From assembly GCF_900104535.1 (NCBI RefSeq), contig NZ_LT629710.1:4561501-4625500 (forward strand): a stretch of 64,000 bases of DNA, read 5' to 3'. Source of the stretch: Nakamurella panacisegetis. GTDB lineage: Bacteria; Actinomycetota; Actinomycetes; Mycobacteriales; Nakamurellaceae. The first letter of the stretch is position 1. Every line of letters starts with the position of its first letter. Made by a program: the position numbers and the translations under genes. Under the pieces are notes generated by a model, which saw nothing but the letters and a program-made list of their open reading frames with translations, was not told the origin of the DNA and did not search any database. This document shows, in pieces, positions 45,479 through 58,752 of this stretch.

Positions 45479-46327
45479 GTGACGACTTCCCTCTGCTCCC
45501 AGGCCGCTCGCGACTCCGGCGACGATCCGGCCGGCAGTGCCGCCGAGTTCTCCTCGTTCCTGCTGCTGGACCGGCGCGAGCCATGGTCGGCCACCGCCGC
45601 TGAGGACGCCGTGGCCGCCCTCGAGCCGGCCACCGCGATCGCCGTCGCGCAACGGCCCGGCCTGCGGGCCTTCGCCATCAGGAGTGTCCATCCCCGCCGC
45701 GCCGGCTCGCGTCAGGACTACCTGGGCGCGGCCGGCCCCGACGGATTCCTCGCGCCGCTGACCCACTGGCCGGTGCCGGCCGACATCACCGGACTCGAGG
45801 CACACCGCGCGACGGACACCGGAACGCCCATGTTCGCCGTATGCACCAACGGAAAGCGCGATCGGTGTTGCGCGATCGTCGGCCGGGGAGTAGCCGTCGA
45901 CCTGCACGAGCGGCACGGGGACGCGGTGGTCGAGATCAGCCATCTCGGCGGTCACCGGTACGCCGGAACCATGCTGGTACTCCCCTGGGCCTACGCCTAC
46001 GGCTTCCTCGATCCGGCCGCGGCGGCCGCCGTCGCCGACGCCGCCCGAGAGGGTCTGGTGCACCCCGGCGGACTCAGGGGACGGGCCGACCTCTCTCCGG
46101 TCGCCCAGGCGGCCGAGGTGCTGCTCCGCCGGGAGATGGTGCCGGCCGGCCCGGACGCGGTCCGGATCCGATCCGTCAGCCACCTGGAACGGGAGACGGT
46201 CGAGGTCCGAGCCGAAGTCCGGGGTGACGCGGTCACGCTCCGGATGGTGCGCCACCCTGGACCGAAGATCGGCGAAACCCTCTGCGGCGGAAAGCCGTTC
46301 GCGACCGGCCGGTGGGATCGGGTCTGA
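45479..46327 (+). CDS. Sucrase/ferredoxin-like family protein
   Basis: A 282-residue protein of the Suc_Fer-like family with a thioredoxin-like ferredoxin fold. Cysteine/histidine blocks likely to hold an Fe-S cluster are VCTNGKRDRCCA and SHLGGHRYAGTMLVLPWAY; a further cysteine lies in GETLCGGKP. An electron-transfer role is inferred. It converges on murA with 3 bp between stops. Confidence 0.85.
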   Translation: MTTSLCSQAARDSGDDPAGSAAEFSSFLLLDRREPWSATAAEDAVAALEPATAIAVAQRPGLRAFAIRSVHPRRAGSRQDYLGAAGPDGFLAPLTHWPVPADITGLEAHRATDTGTPMFAVCTNGKRDRCCAIVGRGVAVDLHERHGDAVVEISHLGGHRYAGTMLVLPWAYAYGFLDPAAAAAVADAAREGLVHPGGLRGRADLSPVAQAAEVLLRREMVPAGPDAVRIRSVSHLERETVEVRAEVRGDAVTLRMVRHPGPKIGETLCGGKPFATGRWDRV

Positions 46328-46330
46328 CGG

Positions 46331-47587
46331 TCAGACGGCGACGCGCTCGATCTCGGCGCCGAGGGACTTGAGGTCCTCGACGAACCGCGGATACCCGCGG
46401 TCGATGTGCCCGACCTCGTGTACCTCGGTCACGCCTTCGGCGGCCAGACCGGCCAGCACCAGGCCCGCCCCGGCCCGGATGTCGGTCGACCACACCGGCG
46501 CGCTGGACAACCTCTCCCGGCCGCGAAGTGAGGCGTGGTGCCCGTCCGTCCGAGCGTCCGCGCCCATCCGGATCAGCTCGTCGACGAAACGGAACCGCGC
46601 CTCAAACACGTTCTCGGTGATCAGCGAATGGCCGTCGGCCACGGCGGCCAGGGCCAGCGCCATCGGTTGCAGATCGGTCGGGAACCCGGGGTAGGGCATG
46701 GTGATGAAGTCGACTGCCCGGGGTCGGCCCGGCATGTCGACCGAGAATCCGTCGGACAGCGGCTCGATCAGCGCGCCGGCCGCGATCAGGCGCTCCAGTG
46801 GGGCAGCCAGATGACGGGCATCGACACCGCGGACGACCACCGAACCGCGGGTCACGGCGGCGGCGTAAGCCCAGGTCCCGCCGACCACCCGGTCCCCGAC
46901 CGTGCGATGCTCGGTCGGATGCAGCTCACCGACCCCCTCGATGGTGATGGTGGCACTGCCCGCGCCGCGAACGTCGGCACCCATCCGGTTCAGCATGTTG
47001 GCCAGGTCGATGATCTCGGGTTCGCGAGCGGCGTTGTCGATCACGGTGATGCCCTGCGCCAGCACCGCCGCCATCAGGATGTTCTCGGTCGCCCCGACGC
47101 TCGGGAAGTCCAGTCCGATCTGCGCTCCGCGGAGCCGTTCGGCCTCGCCGACGACCATGCCGTGCTCGATGCTCATCCGCGCCCCGAGGGCGCGCAGCCC
47201 GTTCTGGTGCATGTCCAGCGGCCGCGATCCGATCGCGTCCCCGCCGGGCAGGGCCACCCGAGCCCGGTGACAACGGCCCATCAGCGGACCCAGCACGCAG
47301 ACCGACGCCCGGAGTCGCCCGACGGCCGGGAAGTCGGCCTCGTGGGACAACTCGGCCGGCGTGGTGATGGTGACCTTGTCCCCGTCGAGCTCGACCTGAC
47401 AGCCGAGGCCGGTCAGCACGTCGGCCATCAACGGGACATCCAGGATGGCCGGGCAGTTCGAGATCACCGTGGTGCCCTCGGCCAGCAACGCGGCCGCCAT
47501 CAGTTTGAGCACACTGTTCTTCGCGCCCGCCACCGACACCTCGCCGGAAAGGCGGGCGCCACCGGTCACCAGGAAGCGCTCATCCAC
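46331..47587 (-). CDS. murA: UDP-N-acetylglucosamine 1-carboxyvinyltransferase MurA (Asp117 form)
   Basis: A 418-residue EPSP-synthase-fold enzyme that catalyses the first committed step of peptidoglycan synthesis (enolpyruvyl transfer to UDP-GlcNAc). [17 protein letters not shown] and the loop [15 protein letters not shown] are diagnostic. In that loop the usual active-site cysteine is Asp117, the same substitution that makes M. tuberculosis MurA intrinsically resistant to fosfomycin. TAGAGT lies 7 nt before the GTG. Confidence 0.96.
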   Translation of the reverse strand: MDERFLVTGGARLSGEVSVAGAKNSVLKLMAAALLAEGTTVISNCPAILDVPLMADVLTGLGCQVELDGDKVTITTPAELSHEADFPAVGRLRASVCVLGPLMGRCHRARVALPGGDAIGSRPLDMHQNGLRALGARMSIEHGMVVGEAERLRGAQIGLDFPSVGATENILMAAVLAQGITVIDNAAREPEIIDLANMLNRMGADVRGAGSATITIEGVGELHPTEHRTVGDRVVGGTWAYAAAVTRGSVVVRGVDARHLAAPLERLIAAGALIEPLSDGFSVDMPGRPRAVDFITMPYPGFPTDLQPMALALAAVADGHSLITENVFEARFRFVDELIRMGADARTDGHHASLRGRERLSSAPVWSTDIRAGAGLVLAGLAAEGVTEVHEVGHIDRGYPRFVEDLKSLGAEIERVAV

Positions 47588-47594
47588 GGCTGGA

Positions 47595-47600
47595 ACTCTA
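47595..47600 (-). promoter_or_regulatory. Putative -10 (TAGAGT) for leaderless murA
   Basis: TAGAGT on the minus strand is followed by 7 nt and the murA GTG at 47587. Confidence 0.5.
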
Positions 47601-47688
47601 GTGCCCCGCGGACACAGGTCCGTTCCACTGCAGGTGGTGGGCCCGTCGCCGACGGCACCGACGGCCGCGAACGGCTGGGCAACGTGCG

Positions 47689-47694
47689 TAGGCT
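47689..47694 (+). promoter_or_regulatory. Putative -10 (TAGGCT) for leaderless pduO
   Basis: TAGGCT is followed by 6 nt and the ATG at 47701. The same hexamer and spacing occur at 8845-8850. Confidence 0.5.
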
Positions 47695-47700
47695 CGGTCC

Positions 47701-48276
47701 ATGGCTGTCCACCTCACCCGCATCTACACCCGCACCGGCGACGACGGCACGACCGGACTGTCCGACTTCAGCCGCGTCCACAAGACCGACCCTCGGCTGA
47801 TCGCCTACGCCGACTGCGACGAGACCAATGCCGCCCTGGGTGTGGTGATGGCCATCGGCTCCCCTGGCCCGGACATCGAGCGGGTGATCGCCCGCGTGCA
47901 GAACGAACTGTTCGACCTGGGCGCCGACCTGGCCACGCCGATCGAGCCGGACCCGAAGTACCCGCCGTTGCGGGTCGAACAGGCTTACATCGACCGGCTG
48001 GAGGCCGACTGCGACGCCTTCAACGAGGGCCTGGCCCCACTGACGTCGTTCATCCTGCCGGGCGGCACCGCCGCCGGGGCCCTGCTCCACGTGGCGCGCA
48101 CCGTCGCCCGGCGGGCCGAACGGAGCGCATGGACGCTGATCGGAGCCGACCCGGATCGGACCAACCCACTGGCCGCGAAGTACCTGAACCGGCTTTCCGA
48201 CCTGCTGTTCATCCTGGGTCGGGTGGCCAATCCGGCCGGCGACGTCCCCTGGATACCCGGGGGCCAGCGGGACTGA
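47701..48276 (+). CDS. pduO: PduO-type ATP:cob(I)alamin adenosyltransferase
   Basis: A 191-residue trimeric five-helix enzyme that makes adenosylcobalamin. The ATP-binding N-terminus [25 protein letters not shown], the [15 protein letters not shown] block and the C-terminal [12 protein letters not shown]...[14 protein letters not shown] are all intact. Position next to murA matches Rv1314c-Rv1315. Confidence 0.94.
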   Translation: MAVHLTRIYTRTGDDGTTGLSDFSRVHKTDPRLIAYADCDETNAALGVVMAIGSPGPDIERVIARVQNELFDLGADLATPIEPDPKYPPLRVEQAYIDRLEADCDAFNEGLAPLTSFILPGGTAAGALLHVARTVARRAERSAWTLIGADPDRTNPLAAKYLNRLSDLLFILGRVANPAGDVPWIPGGQRD

Positions 48277-48281
48277 TCGGC

Positions 48282-48303
48282 GATCCGGGCCCGGGCCCGG
48301 ATC
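48282..48303. repeat. Perfect 22-bp GC palindrome downstream of pduO
   Basis: A fully self-complementary 22-bp sequence beginning GATCCGGGCCC starts 6 bp after the pduO stop. It precedes the terminator hairpin at 48323 and may act with it. Confidence 0.65.
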
Positions 48304-48322
48304 AGCCGGCAGACACGAGAAA

Positions 48323-48341
48323 GGCCCCCGAGCCGGGGGCC
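48323..48341. terminator. Bidirectional hairpin terminator between pduO and DUF2550
   Basis: GGCCCCCG and CGGGGGCC form a perfect 8-bp stem around a 3-nt loop, flanked by GAAA/GAAAG, between convergent stops. Confidence 0.8.
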
Positions 48342-48358
48342 GAAAGACAGGGCGGCGC

Positions 48359-48814
48359 TCAGAACTCCCGCAGGCCGCCCGAGTGCCGGTGGTGCAGACT
48401 GCCGGTGGCCGGCGGTACCGATTCCAGCCACGACCGCAGACCGGTGATCGCCTCCTCGGACAGAGCCAGTTCCATCGGGGTCGAACCGTCGATACATCGG
48501 ACGACCACGGAACCCACCGGGAGCAGGTCGGGTTCGGTCCCCGTGAGTGGCCGTCGGTCCCCCAGGACCAGTCGATCCCGCCGCAGGATCCGGGACGCCA
48601 GCGGCAGCGGCGAGAACGATCGGTAGAGGGTCAACGCACCTCCGCGGTAGCGCCCCTGACCGAAGATCCAGCCGCTGCCGTCGGCCGCCATCAATCGCCT
48701 CCAGCAGACGTCGACCCCGCCGGACTTGGTGAGCAACGACCGCCGCACCGCAATGGCCACGATGCACAGCACGAGGACAAGGAGCAGCACCAGACCGGTG
48801 ATCTCTGCGCCCAC
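48359..48814 (-). CDS. DUF2550 membrane protein
   Basis: A 151-residue protein. One N-terminal membrane helix (ITGLVLLLVLVLCIVAIAV) precedes a basic, soluble domain (GVDVCWRRLMAADGSGWIFGQGRYRGGALTLYRSFSPLP) typical of the actinobacterial DUF2550 family found after atpC (Rv1312). Function is unknown. It starts with GTG 36 bp after the atpC stop, so it is the last gene of the ATP synthase operon. Confidence 0.87.
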   Translation of the reverse strand: MGAEITGLVLLLVLVLCIVAIAVRRSLLTKSGGVDVCWRRLMAADGSGWIFGQGRYRGGALTLYRSFSPLPLASRILRRDRLVLGDRRPLTGTEPDLLPVGSVVVRCIDGSTPMELALSEEAITGLRSWLESVPPATGSLHHRHSGGLREF

Positions 48815-48850
48815 GATGCCCTCCAGTGCCGGATCCGAGAAGAACGGGAA

Positions 48851-49243
48851 CTAGACGGTTTCTCCGACGGCCAGAAGCTGAGCCCGCGCACGGCGGAGGT
48901 CGGCTTCCTTCTCCGCCGTATCGGTTCCGGCTGCCCTGGCCCGCTCGTAGGCGGCGCGTGCCCTGGTCACATCGATGTCCTCGCTGAGCTCGGCATCCTC
49001 GGCCAGGATCGAGACGCCCTCCTTGGTGACCGACAGGAAGCCGCCGTGCACCGCCACCGCCCGCACGTTGCCGTTGGGCTCGATGATGCGGGCCGCGAAG
49101 CCTTCTTTGAGTTGCGCCAGCAACGGAGCGTGACCGGGCATGACGCCGATATCGCCGTCAACCGTCCTGGCCACCACCATTTGCGCGGGGCCGGACCAGA
49201 TCTTCTGCTCGACGGCAACCAGATCTACCTGCATCTCGGACAT
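48851..49243 (-). CDS. atpC: F1Fo ATP synthase subunit epsilon
   Basis: A 130-residue protein. The N-terminal beta-sandwich (MQVDLVAVEQKIWSGPAQMVVARTVDGDIGVMPGHAPLLAQLKEG) and the C-terminal helical hairpin with an Ala/Arg-rich sequence are present. Subunit epsilon of the central stalk couples and inhibits F1. Unlike the other atp genes it is separated from atpD by 365 bp that hold a hairpin and a tandem repeat, which may set its expression relative to the rest. Confidence 0.93.
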   Translation of the reverse strand: MSEMQVDLVAVEQKIWSGPAQMVVARTVDGDIGVMPGHAPLLAQLKEGFAARIIEPNGNVRAVAVHGGFLSVTKEGVSILAEDAELSEDIDVTRARAAYERARAAGTDTAEKEADLRRARAQLLAVGETV

Positions 49244-49333
49244 TCGGCTCGCACCTCTTCACTTCGTTGGTGGATCGGATGAGTTTAACCCCAGACTACG
49301 GAACCGACAGCCGACGGCCGAACGGGTGAAGCG

Positions 49334-49367
49334 GGAGACCCCACCTCCCGAGGGAAATGGGGTCTCC
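49334..49367. other. Strong hairpin between atpD and atpC
   Basis: GGAGACCCCA (49334-49343) and TGGGGTCTCC (49358-49367) form a perfect 10-bp stem with a 14-nt loop. It lies between the repeat array and atpC, inside the operon. It may be an attenuator, an RNA stabiliser or an internal terminator. Confidence 0.7.
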
Positions 49368-49388
49368 GGCACTACACCCGACCGAGTG

Positions 49389-51962
<2,574 letters not shown>

Positions 51963-52005
51963 GCTTCACCTCCCACCGTGAGAATCTCGGACATGTGGAC
52001 GGACA

Positions 52006-53649
52006 TCACTTCGGCGGCGGGGGCTTGCGGACCTGGACCTTTTCCTGCCCGACCCTGGCCGGGTCCATCGCCTCGAACTTCGGCTCACGTCCGAGGATGT
52101 GACCTTCCGAGGTGGTGAACTCGTCGGCGAAGTCGCCGAACGCGGCCAGCAGAACCTTCTCCGTCTCCGGAGACAGATCCTTCTCGTTCTTGATCGTCTC
52201 CAGCGGACCACCCGGGGCGTGCCGCAGGTACTGCAGGAACTCGGCCTCGAAGCGGCGGACGTCCTGCACCGGGACGCGGTCCAGGTGGCCTCGGGTACCG
52301 GCCCAGAGCGAGACGACCTGCTCCTGCACCGAGAACGGCGCGAACTGGGCCTGCTTGAGCAGTTCGACCAGGCGGGACCCACGGGCCAGGGCGCGCTTCG
52401 ACACGGCGTCCAGGTCGGACCCGAAGGCGGCGAACGCCTCCAGCTCGCGGTAGGCCGACAGATCCAGACGCAGCGTGCCGGACACCTTCCGCATGGCCTT
52501 GACCTGCGCGGCGCCGCCCACCCGGGAGACCGAGATGCCGACGTTGACGGCCGGGCGGACACCCGAGTTGAACAGGTCACCCTCGAGGAAGCACTGGCCG
52601 TCGGTGATCGAGATGACGTTGGTCGGGATGTACGCCGAGACGTCACCGGCCTTGGTCTCGATGATCGGAAGTCCGGTCATCGAGCCGGCGCCCAACTCGT
52701 CGGAGAGCTTCGCGCAACGCTCGAGCAGCCGGGAGTGCAGGTAGAAGACGTCGCCCGGGTAGGCCTCGCGCCCCGGCGGGCGACGGAGCAGCAGGGAGAT
52801 CGCGCGGTAGGCCTCGGCCTGCTTGGACAGGTCGTCGAAGATGATCAGGACGTGCTTGCCCTGGTACATCCAGTGCTGGCCGATGGCCGAGCCGGTGTAC
52901 GGGGCGAGCCACTTGAAGCCGGCCGAGTCGGAGGCCGGGGCGGCGACGATGGTCGTGTACTCGAGCGCGCCCGCGTCCTCCAGGGACTGACGGACCCCGG
53001 CGATCGTGGTGCCCTTCTGGCCGATCGCGACGTAGATGCAGCGGACCTGCTGCTTCGCGTCCCCGGTCTCCCAGTTGGCCTTCTGGTTGATGATGGTGTC
53101 CACGCAGACGGCGGTCTTGCCCGTCTTGCGGTCGCCGATGATCAGCTGACGCTGGCCCCGTCCGATCGGCGTCATGGCGTCGATGGCCTTGATGCCGGTC
53201 TGCATGGGCTCGCTGACGCCCTGCCGTTCGACCACCGAGGCGGCCTGCAGTTCGAGCGCGCGGTTCTCGTCCGACTTGATCTCGCCGAGACCGTCGATCG
53301 GCTGCCCGAGCGGGTTGATGACGCGGCCCAGGAACGCGTCGCCGACCGGAACCGACAGCACCTCTCCGGTCCGGGTGACCTGCTGGCCCTCCTGGAGGGT
53401 GTTGGCGTCACCCAGAATGACGGCGCCGATCGTGCGCACGTCGAGGTTGAGGGCCACACCGAGCACGCCGCCCGGGAACTGCAGCAGCTCGTTCGCCATC
53501 GCTGAGGGCAGGCCCTCGACCGTGGCGATTCCGTCTCCGGTGCTCGAGATGATTCCGACCTCTTCTCGGGTCACCTCAGGTGCGTACTCGGAGACATAGC
53601 CTTCGATCGCAGAGCGGATCTCGTCTGCGGAGATCGTCAACTCGGTCAT
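52006..53649 (-). CDS. atpA: F1Fo ATP synthase subunit alpha
   Basis: A 547-residue non-catalytic nucleotide-binding subunit. [17 protein letters not shown] (P-loop), [12 protein letters not shown] and the [13 protein letters not shown] motif are intact. The C-terminus is extended by ~35 polar residues, as in mycobacteria. The ATG at 53649 ([19 protein letters not shown]) fits the family; an in-frame GTG at 53673 would add eight residues. Confidence 0.97.
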   Translation of the reverse strand: MTELTISADEIRSAIEGYVSEYAPEVTREEVGIISSTGDGIATVEGLPSAMANELLQFPGGVLGVALNLDVRTIGAVILGDANTLQEGQQVTRTGEVLSVPVGDAFLGRVINPLGQPIDGLGEIKSDENRALELQAASVVERQGVSEPMQTGIKAIDAMTPIGRGQRQLIIGDRKTGKTAVCVDTIINQKANWETGDAKQQVRCIYVAIGQKGTTIAGVRQSLEDAGALEYTTIVAAPASDSAGFKWLAPYTGSAIGQHWMYQGKHVLIIFDDLSKQAEAYRAISLLLRRPPGREAYPGDVFYLHSRLLERCAKLSDELGAGSMTGLPIIETKAGDVSAYIPTNVISITDGQCFLEGDLFNSGVRPAVNVGISVSRVGGAAQVKAMRKVSGTLRLDLSAYRELEAFAAFGSDLDAVSKRALARGSRLVELLKQAQFAPFSVQEQVVSLWAGTRGHLDRVPVQDVRRFEAEFLQYLRHAPGGPLETIKNEKDLSPETEKVLLAAFGDFADEFTTSEGHILGREPKFEAMDPARVGQEKVQVRKPPPPK

Positions 53650-53759
53650 CGCGTTCCCGTTCTGTGTCGTCACTGCTCGATGCTTGAAAGATCTTCTTCG
53701 TCTGTACTGCTCGAGCCTATTTCCCAGGGCCCGTCCGCCGTCGTCCGGCGGGAAACCGA

Positions 53760-54581
53760 TCAGCCGGTCAATCTGCGTCGCAGCGCATCCAGTCGACCGG
53801 ACACACTGCCGTCGATCACCTCGTCACCGATCCGGACCTTGAGCCCACCGGCCAGCTGCGGCTCGACCTCGACGTGGACCGACACCGAGCGGCCGTAGAT
53901 CCGGCCCAGGGCGGCAGTCAGCCGGGACGTCTGCTCGATGGTGAGCGGCGTCGCCGCCTGCACGGAGGCAACCACCCGGTCCTTGCGCTCGGCGGCCTGC
54001 TCGACGATCTGCCGCACACCGTGGGTGAACGCGCGCCCGCCGGGGTCGCGAGCCAGTTGTTCGAGCAGATCGGCCGTGAGCCGGTGGACCCGGCCGGAGA
54101 GCAGCCGGCCGACCAGAGCGGCGCGCGAGGCACCCGGGGTGGTCGGGTCGTCCAGGATCACGGACAGTTCCGGGGAGGCGTCCACGATCCGGCCGAACCG
54201 GAACAGCTGGTCCTCGACCTCGTCCAGTTCGCCGGCCCGCTCGGCCCGCAGGAACATCGCGGTGCGACCCAGCCGCACGAATCCCTCGGCCAGGTCACGC
54301 CCGGTGGCCCAGGATTTCCGCACCGCAAAGTCGACCAGCGCCGCGGCGGGATCACCGACCTTGCCGGCCAGCAAAGAACGCATCAGACCGGCGCGGTGTT
54401 CGACGTCCGTGGTCGCCTCGGACAACGTCCGGCGCAACGCCGCGTTCCCGCCGAGCAGGCTGCCGACCCCGGAGAGATCGGACCCGAGGGCACCGAGTCC
54501 GGTGTCGTCCAGCGTGGCCGCCTGCAGGAGCAGCTGACCGTTGGAAGCGGCCAGGGCCTGCGTGCTGGCGATGTGCTCCAT
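53760..54581 (-). CDS. atpH: F1Fo ATP synthase subunit delta
   Basis: A 273-residue peripheral-stalk subunit. Actinobacterial delta is longer than the E. coli form; the C-terminal OSCP core ([63 protein letters not shown]) is conserved. Its ATG overlaps the atpF stop by one base (ATGA on TGATG). A ~110-bp gap separates it from atpA. Confidence 0.94.
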   Translation of the reverse strand: MEHIASTQALAASNGQLLLQAATLDDTGLGALGSDLSGVGSLLGGNAALRRTLSEATTDVEHRAGLMRSLLAGKVGDPAAALVDFAVRKSWATGRDLAEGFVRLGRTAMFLRAERAGELDEVEDQLFRFGRIVDASPELSVILDDPTTPGASRAALVGRLLSGRVHRLTADLLEQLARDPGGRAFTHGVRQIVEQAAERKDRVVASVQAATPLTIEQTSRLTAALGRIYGRSVSVHVEVEPQLAGGLKVRIGDEVIDGSVSGRLDALRRRLTG

Positions 54582-55108
54582 CAGCTCTCCAGCTCGGCCA
54601 GGAACCGCTCGACGGTGCGACGCTGGCGGGCCTCGTCCTCGAGCGACTCCCCGACGACCTTGCTGGCCAGTTCGACCGACACCCGACCGAGGTCGCCACG
54701 CAGTTCGGCGACGATCTGCGACCGCTGGGCATCCAGCTGGGCGCGACCGGCGGCCGCGATCCGCTCGGTCTCGGCGTGAGCCGCGGCGAGCATGTCGTCC
54801 CGGATGGCCTGGGCCTGCGCACGGGCGTCCTCGCGGATCTTGGCGGCCTCCTCGCGGGCACCGGAAAGCTGACGCTGGTACTCGGCCAGGGCGGCCGCGG
54901 CTTCGTTCTGCGCCTCGGCGGCCTTCTCGATGCCGCCTTCGATGGCGGCGGTGCGGGCGGCGTAGGCCTTCTCGAACATCGGCCAGGCGAACTTGCCCAG
55001 TACGACGAGCAGGACGACGAAACCGATGGCGGCGATGAGAACCTCGCCCCAGGGCAGACCGATCGGGTTCGTGGTGTCGGCCGCGAGAGTGCTAACTGCG
55101 GAGTGCAT
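54581..55108 (-). CDS. atpF: F1Fo ATP synthase subunit b
   Basis: A 175-residue stalk subunit. One N-terminal membrane helix (GEVLIAAIGFVVLLVVLGKFAWPMF) leads into a long charged coiled coil (AAIEGGIEKAAEAQNEAAAALAEYQRQLSGAREEAAKIREDARAQAQ) that binds delta. One b gene is present, as expected for this group. Confidence 0.94.
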   Translation of the reverse strand: MHSAVSTLAADTTNPIGLPWGEVLIAAIGFVVLLVVLGKFAWPMFEKAYAARTAAIEGGIEKAAEAQNEAAAALAEYQRQLSGAREEAAKIREDARAQAQAIRDDMLAAAHAETERIAAAGRAQLDAQRSQIVAELRGDLGRVSVELASKVVGESLEDEARQRRTVERFLAELES

Positions 55109-55152
55109 CAGGTTTTATCCCTCGGCTGGTGATCCGGCGATGGACGGTAGGA

Positions 55153-56635
<1,483 letters not shown>

Positions 56636-56774
56636 GGCTCCCGGACACTATCAGTAACCCCGAGGTAACGCCGCACTCGGGAGGGCATTTTTCTACAACG
56701 TGTCGAAGTTCGTTCGGATCGGCGGAACGTCGGCCCACCGCACACCTTTCACCGCGCGGTCGCGCGAGGTGATG

Positions 56775-57251
56775 TCACTGCGGGTCCACGTAGTAGATCT
56801 TGGTGGTCCACACGTACCGCATGTGGGCGCCGAGCCAGACGAACAATCCCAGGCCCACACCGGCGGCCATCCAACGGGTGTCGAAGACACCGTCCCGCGG
56901 AATGAACGTCAGCACGATCCCCAGGGCCACGATCTTCGCCACGTAGGCCGAAAGAGCCGCCCACATCACGAGTTTCGGGTTGCGCTGCCCGACCCGCGCG
57001 ATGACGACGGCCGAGAAGCTGAAGAAGGCCCCGACGATCAGGGTGCCCAGTGCGGCGCCGGCCGCGGCCCGGCCGCCGCCCACCGCCGCGCCGGCGACGA
57101 TGATCAGCGTCCCGGCCACGAGCAGGGCGATCCAGCAGATCCGTAGGTGCCCGAGCGACCAGACGCCGCCGGTGCGGCTGCGGGTGGCCGCACGCTGGGC
57201 CGCCCGGATGTTCGCGGCGAGGTCGGGCCCGGCTTGTTTGCTCTTGCTCAC
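56775..57251 (-). CDS. atpI: AtpI-like ATP synthase accessory membrane protein
   Basis: A 158-residue protein with a basic N-terminus and four membrane helices (ICWIALLVAGTLIIVAGAAVGG, AALGTLIVGAFFSFSAVVIA, WAALSAYVAKIVALGIVLTF, AAGVGLGLFVWLGAHMRYVW). It corresponds to Rv1303, placed between wecA and the Fo genes. It is coupled to wecA by a GTGA overlap. Assistance in Fo assembly is inferred from position. Confidence 0.85.
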   Translation of the reverse strand: MSKSKQAGPDLAANIRAAQRAATRSRTGGVWSLGHLRICWIALLVAGTLIIVAGAAVGGGRAAAGAALGTLIVGAFFSFSAVVIARVGQRNPKLVMWAALSAYVAKIVALGIVLTFIPRDGVFDTRWMAAGVGLGLFVWLGAHMRYVWTTKIYYVDPQ

Positions 57252-58510
57252 GCGGCCGATTCTCCCCCACCCAGCGGGTGCGGTCCGGTCGCCGGGTCGG
57301 CCCCGGCGGCCGGGACGGCGGTGCCGGCCGGCGGTGGCCGGTCCCGCATGGCGGCGTCGGCCCGCCGCCGGCGTCCCAGACGCCGAGCCCGGACCCAGGG
57401 CCAGAGGGTGAGGACCAGGGCCACCATCAGCGCCAGGACGATCGGCGCGACGACCGCCTGCCAGCGCAGGAAGACCAGGGACACCGATCCGGCGGACAGC
57501 ACGAACGCCCACAGGTAGAAGATCAGCACCGCCTGGCGATGGGTGTGGCCGATCCCCAGCATGCGGTGGTGCAGGTGACGCTTGTCGGCGCTGAACGGGT
57601 GGCGGCCCTCTTTTGTCCGCCGGATGACGGCCAGGAGGAAGTCCAGCACCGGGATGAAGACCACGGCCAGCACCACGATCAGCGGCGCGAGTAGGGCCAC
57701 CGTGCTCCGGGGTCCGAAGTTCACGGCATCGGACGGGACCTGGCCGTTGGCCGTGATGATCGACGCCGCCGTGGCCAGGCCGATGAACATCGACCCGGAA
57801 TCGCCCATGAAGATCCGAGCCGGGTAGAAGTTGTGCGGCAGGAACCCGACGCACGCGCCCACCAGCGCCGCGGCGATCAACGGCGGTTGGGAACTGACCG
57901 AGTCGTCCCCGGTCAGCATGAACTGGTGGACCGAGAAGATGAAGACGGCGATGGCCGAGATGGTGGCCACGCCGGCCAGCAGCCCGTCCAGCCCGTCGAT
58001 GAAGTTCATCGCGTTGGCCAGCACAACCGTGATCAGCACCGTGATCAGGGCGCCCTGGGTCTGGTCGAGCGAGACCGACGAGCCGCCGCTGGACGAGGGC
58101 AGCCACACCACCAGCCAGGTGACCCCGTAGAGCACCAGTACGCCGGCCGCCAGGATCTGCCCGAACAACTTGGTGACGGCATCGAGATCGAACCGGTCGT
58201 CGAGCACTCCGACCAGCACGATCACCGCGCCTGCGACCAAAACGCCCTGGATGGTCGACGAGGAGTCGAACGCCCGGGCCAGCGTCGGGATCTTCCGCGC
58301 CATCAGGATGGCGGTGGCGAAGCCGAGGTACACCGCGAGGCCGCCCATGCGGGGGGTGGGTGACTGGTGCACATCGCGGTCCCGGATCGGGGTGAACGCG
58401 CCGATCTTGCGGGCGATCAGTCGCACGCCTCCGGTGGCCAGGAAGGTGATGAGCCCGGCGGTGGCGAAGACGAGCATGTACTCCCGAGCGGGAATCGCGA
58501 TGTCGGCCAC
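57248..58510 (-). CDS. wecA: Polyprenyl-phosphate N-acetylglucosamine-1-phosphate transferase (WecA/Rfe)
   Basis: A 420-residue polytopic membrane enzyme of the MraY/WecA superfamily. The Asp-rich cytoplasmic loops VLVGVLDDRFDLDAVTKLFGQ, ANAMNFIDGLDGLLAGV and the HxHH block KRHLHHRMLGIGHTHRQ are intact. It transfers GlcNAc-1-P to decaprenyl phosphate, beginning the linker that joins arabinogalactan-type polymers to peptidoglycan. The C-terminal 45 residues are Ala/Pro-rich. GTG start. Confidence 0.92.
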   Translation of the reverse strand: MADIAIPAREYMLVFATAGLITFLATGGVRLIARKIGAFTPIRDRDVHQSPTPRMGGLAVYLGFATAILMARKIPTLARAFDSSSTIQGVLVAGAVIVLVGVLDDRFDLDAVTKLFGQILAAGVLVLYGVTWLVVWLPSSSGGSSVSLDQTQGALITVLITVVLANAMNFIDGLDGLLAGVATISAIAVFIFSVHQFMLTGDDSVSSQPPLIAAALVGACVGFLPHNFYPARIFMGDSGSMFIGLATAASIITANGQVPSDAVNFGPRSTVALLAPLIVVLAVVFIPVLDFLLAVIRRTKEGRHPFSADKRHLHHRMLGIGHTHRQAVLIFYLWAFVLSAGSVSLVFLRWQAVVAPIVLALMVALVLTLWPWVRARRLGRRRRADAAMRDRPPPAGTAVPAAGADPATGPHPLGGGESAA

Positions 58511-58702
58511 CGGCTCAGGGTAGTGGCAAAAGTCGTGGGCTCCCCTATGGAACCGCCCGGGGGGACCCGACGTCTCAACTGTGCCGGTCGACGAAGCGGC
58601 GGAGAACCGAAAACCCATGCCGGGTAGCACTTTCGGTGTCCGATCAACCGCCTTCGCGGCCACGCTCCCACGCCGGGAGCACCGGGTCCGGTCCCGACGG
58701 AG

Positions 58703-58750
58703 GGGCCGGGCGGGCACGGACCGGGCGGTCGGACCGCCCGTGTTCGGCCC
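58703..58750 (-). terminator. Hairpin directly after tsaC
   Basis: An 8-bp stem CGGGCGGT/ACCGCCCG (58722-58729 with 58733-58740) is enclosed by GGGCCG/CGGCCC (58703-58708 with 58745-58750). It begins 2 bp after the tsaC stop and may separate the upstream translation genes from wecA-atp. Confidence 0.65.
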
Positions 58751-58752
58751 GA

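Noticed and set aside
56647-56652. GATAGT as a -10 element for the atp genes
   Set aside because: It would put the transcript start within ~5 nt of the atpZ ATG and inside its GGGAG ribosome binding site, and no -35 fits.
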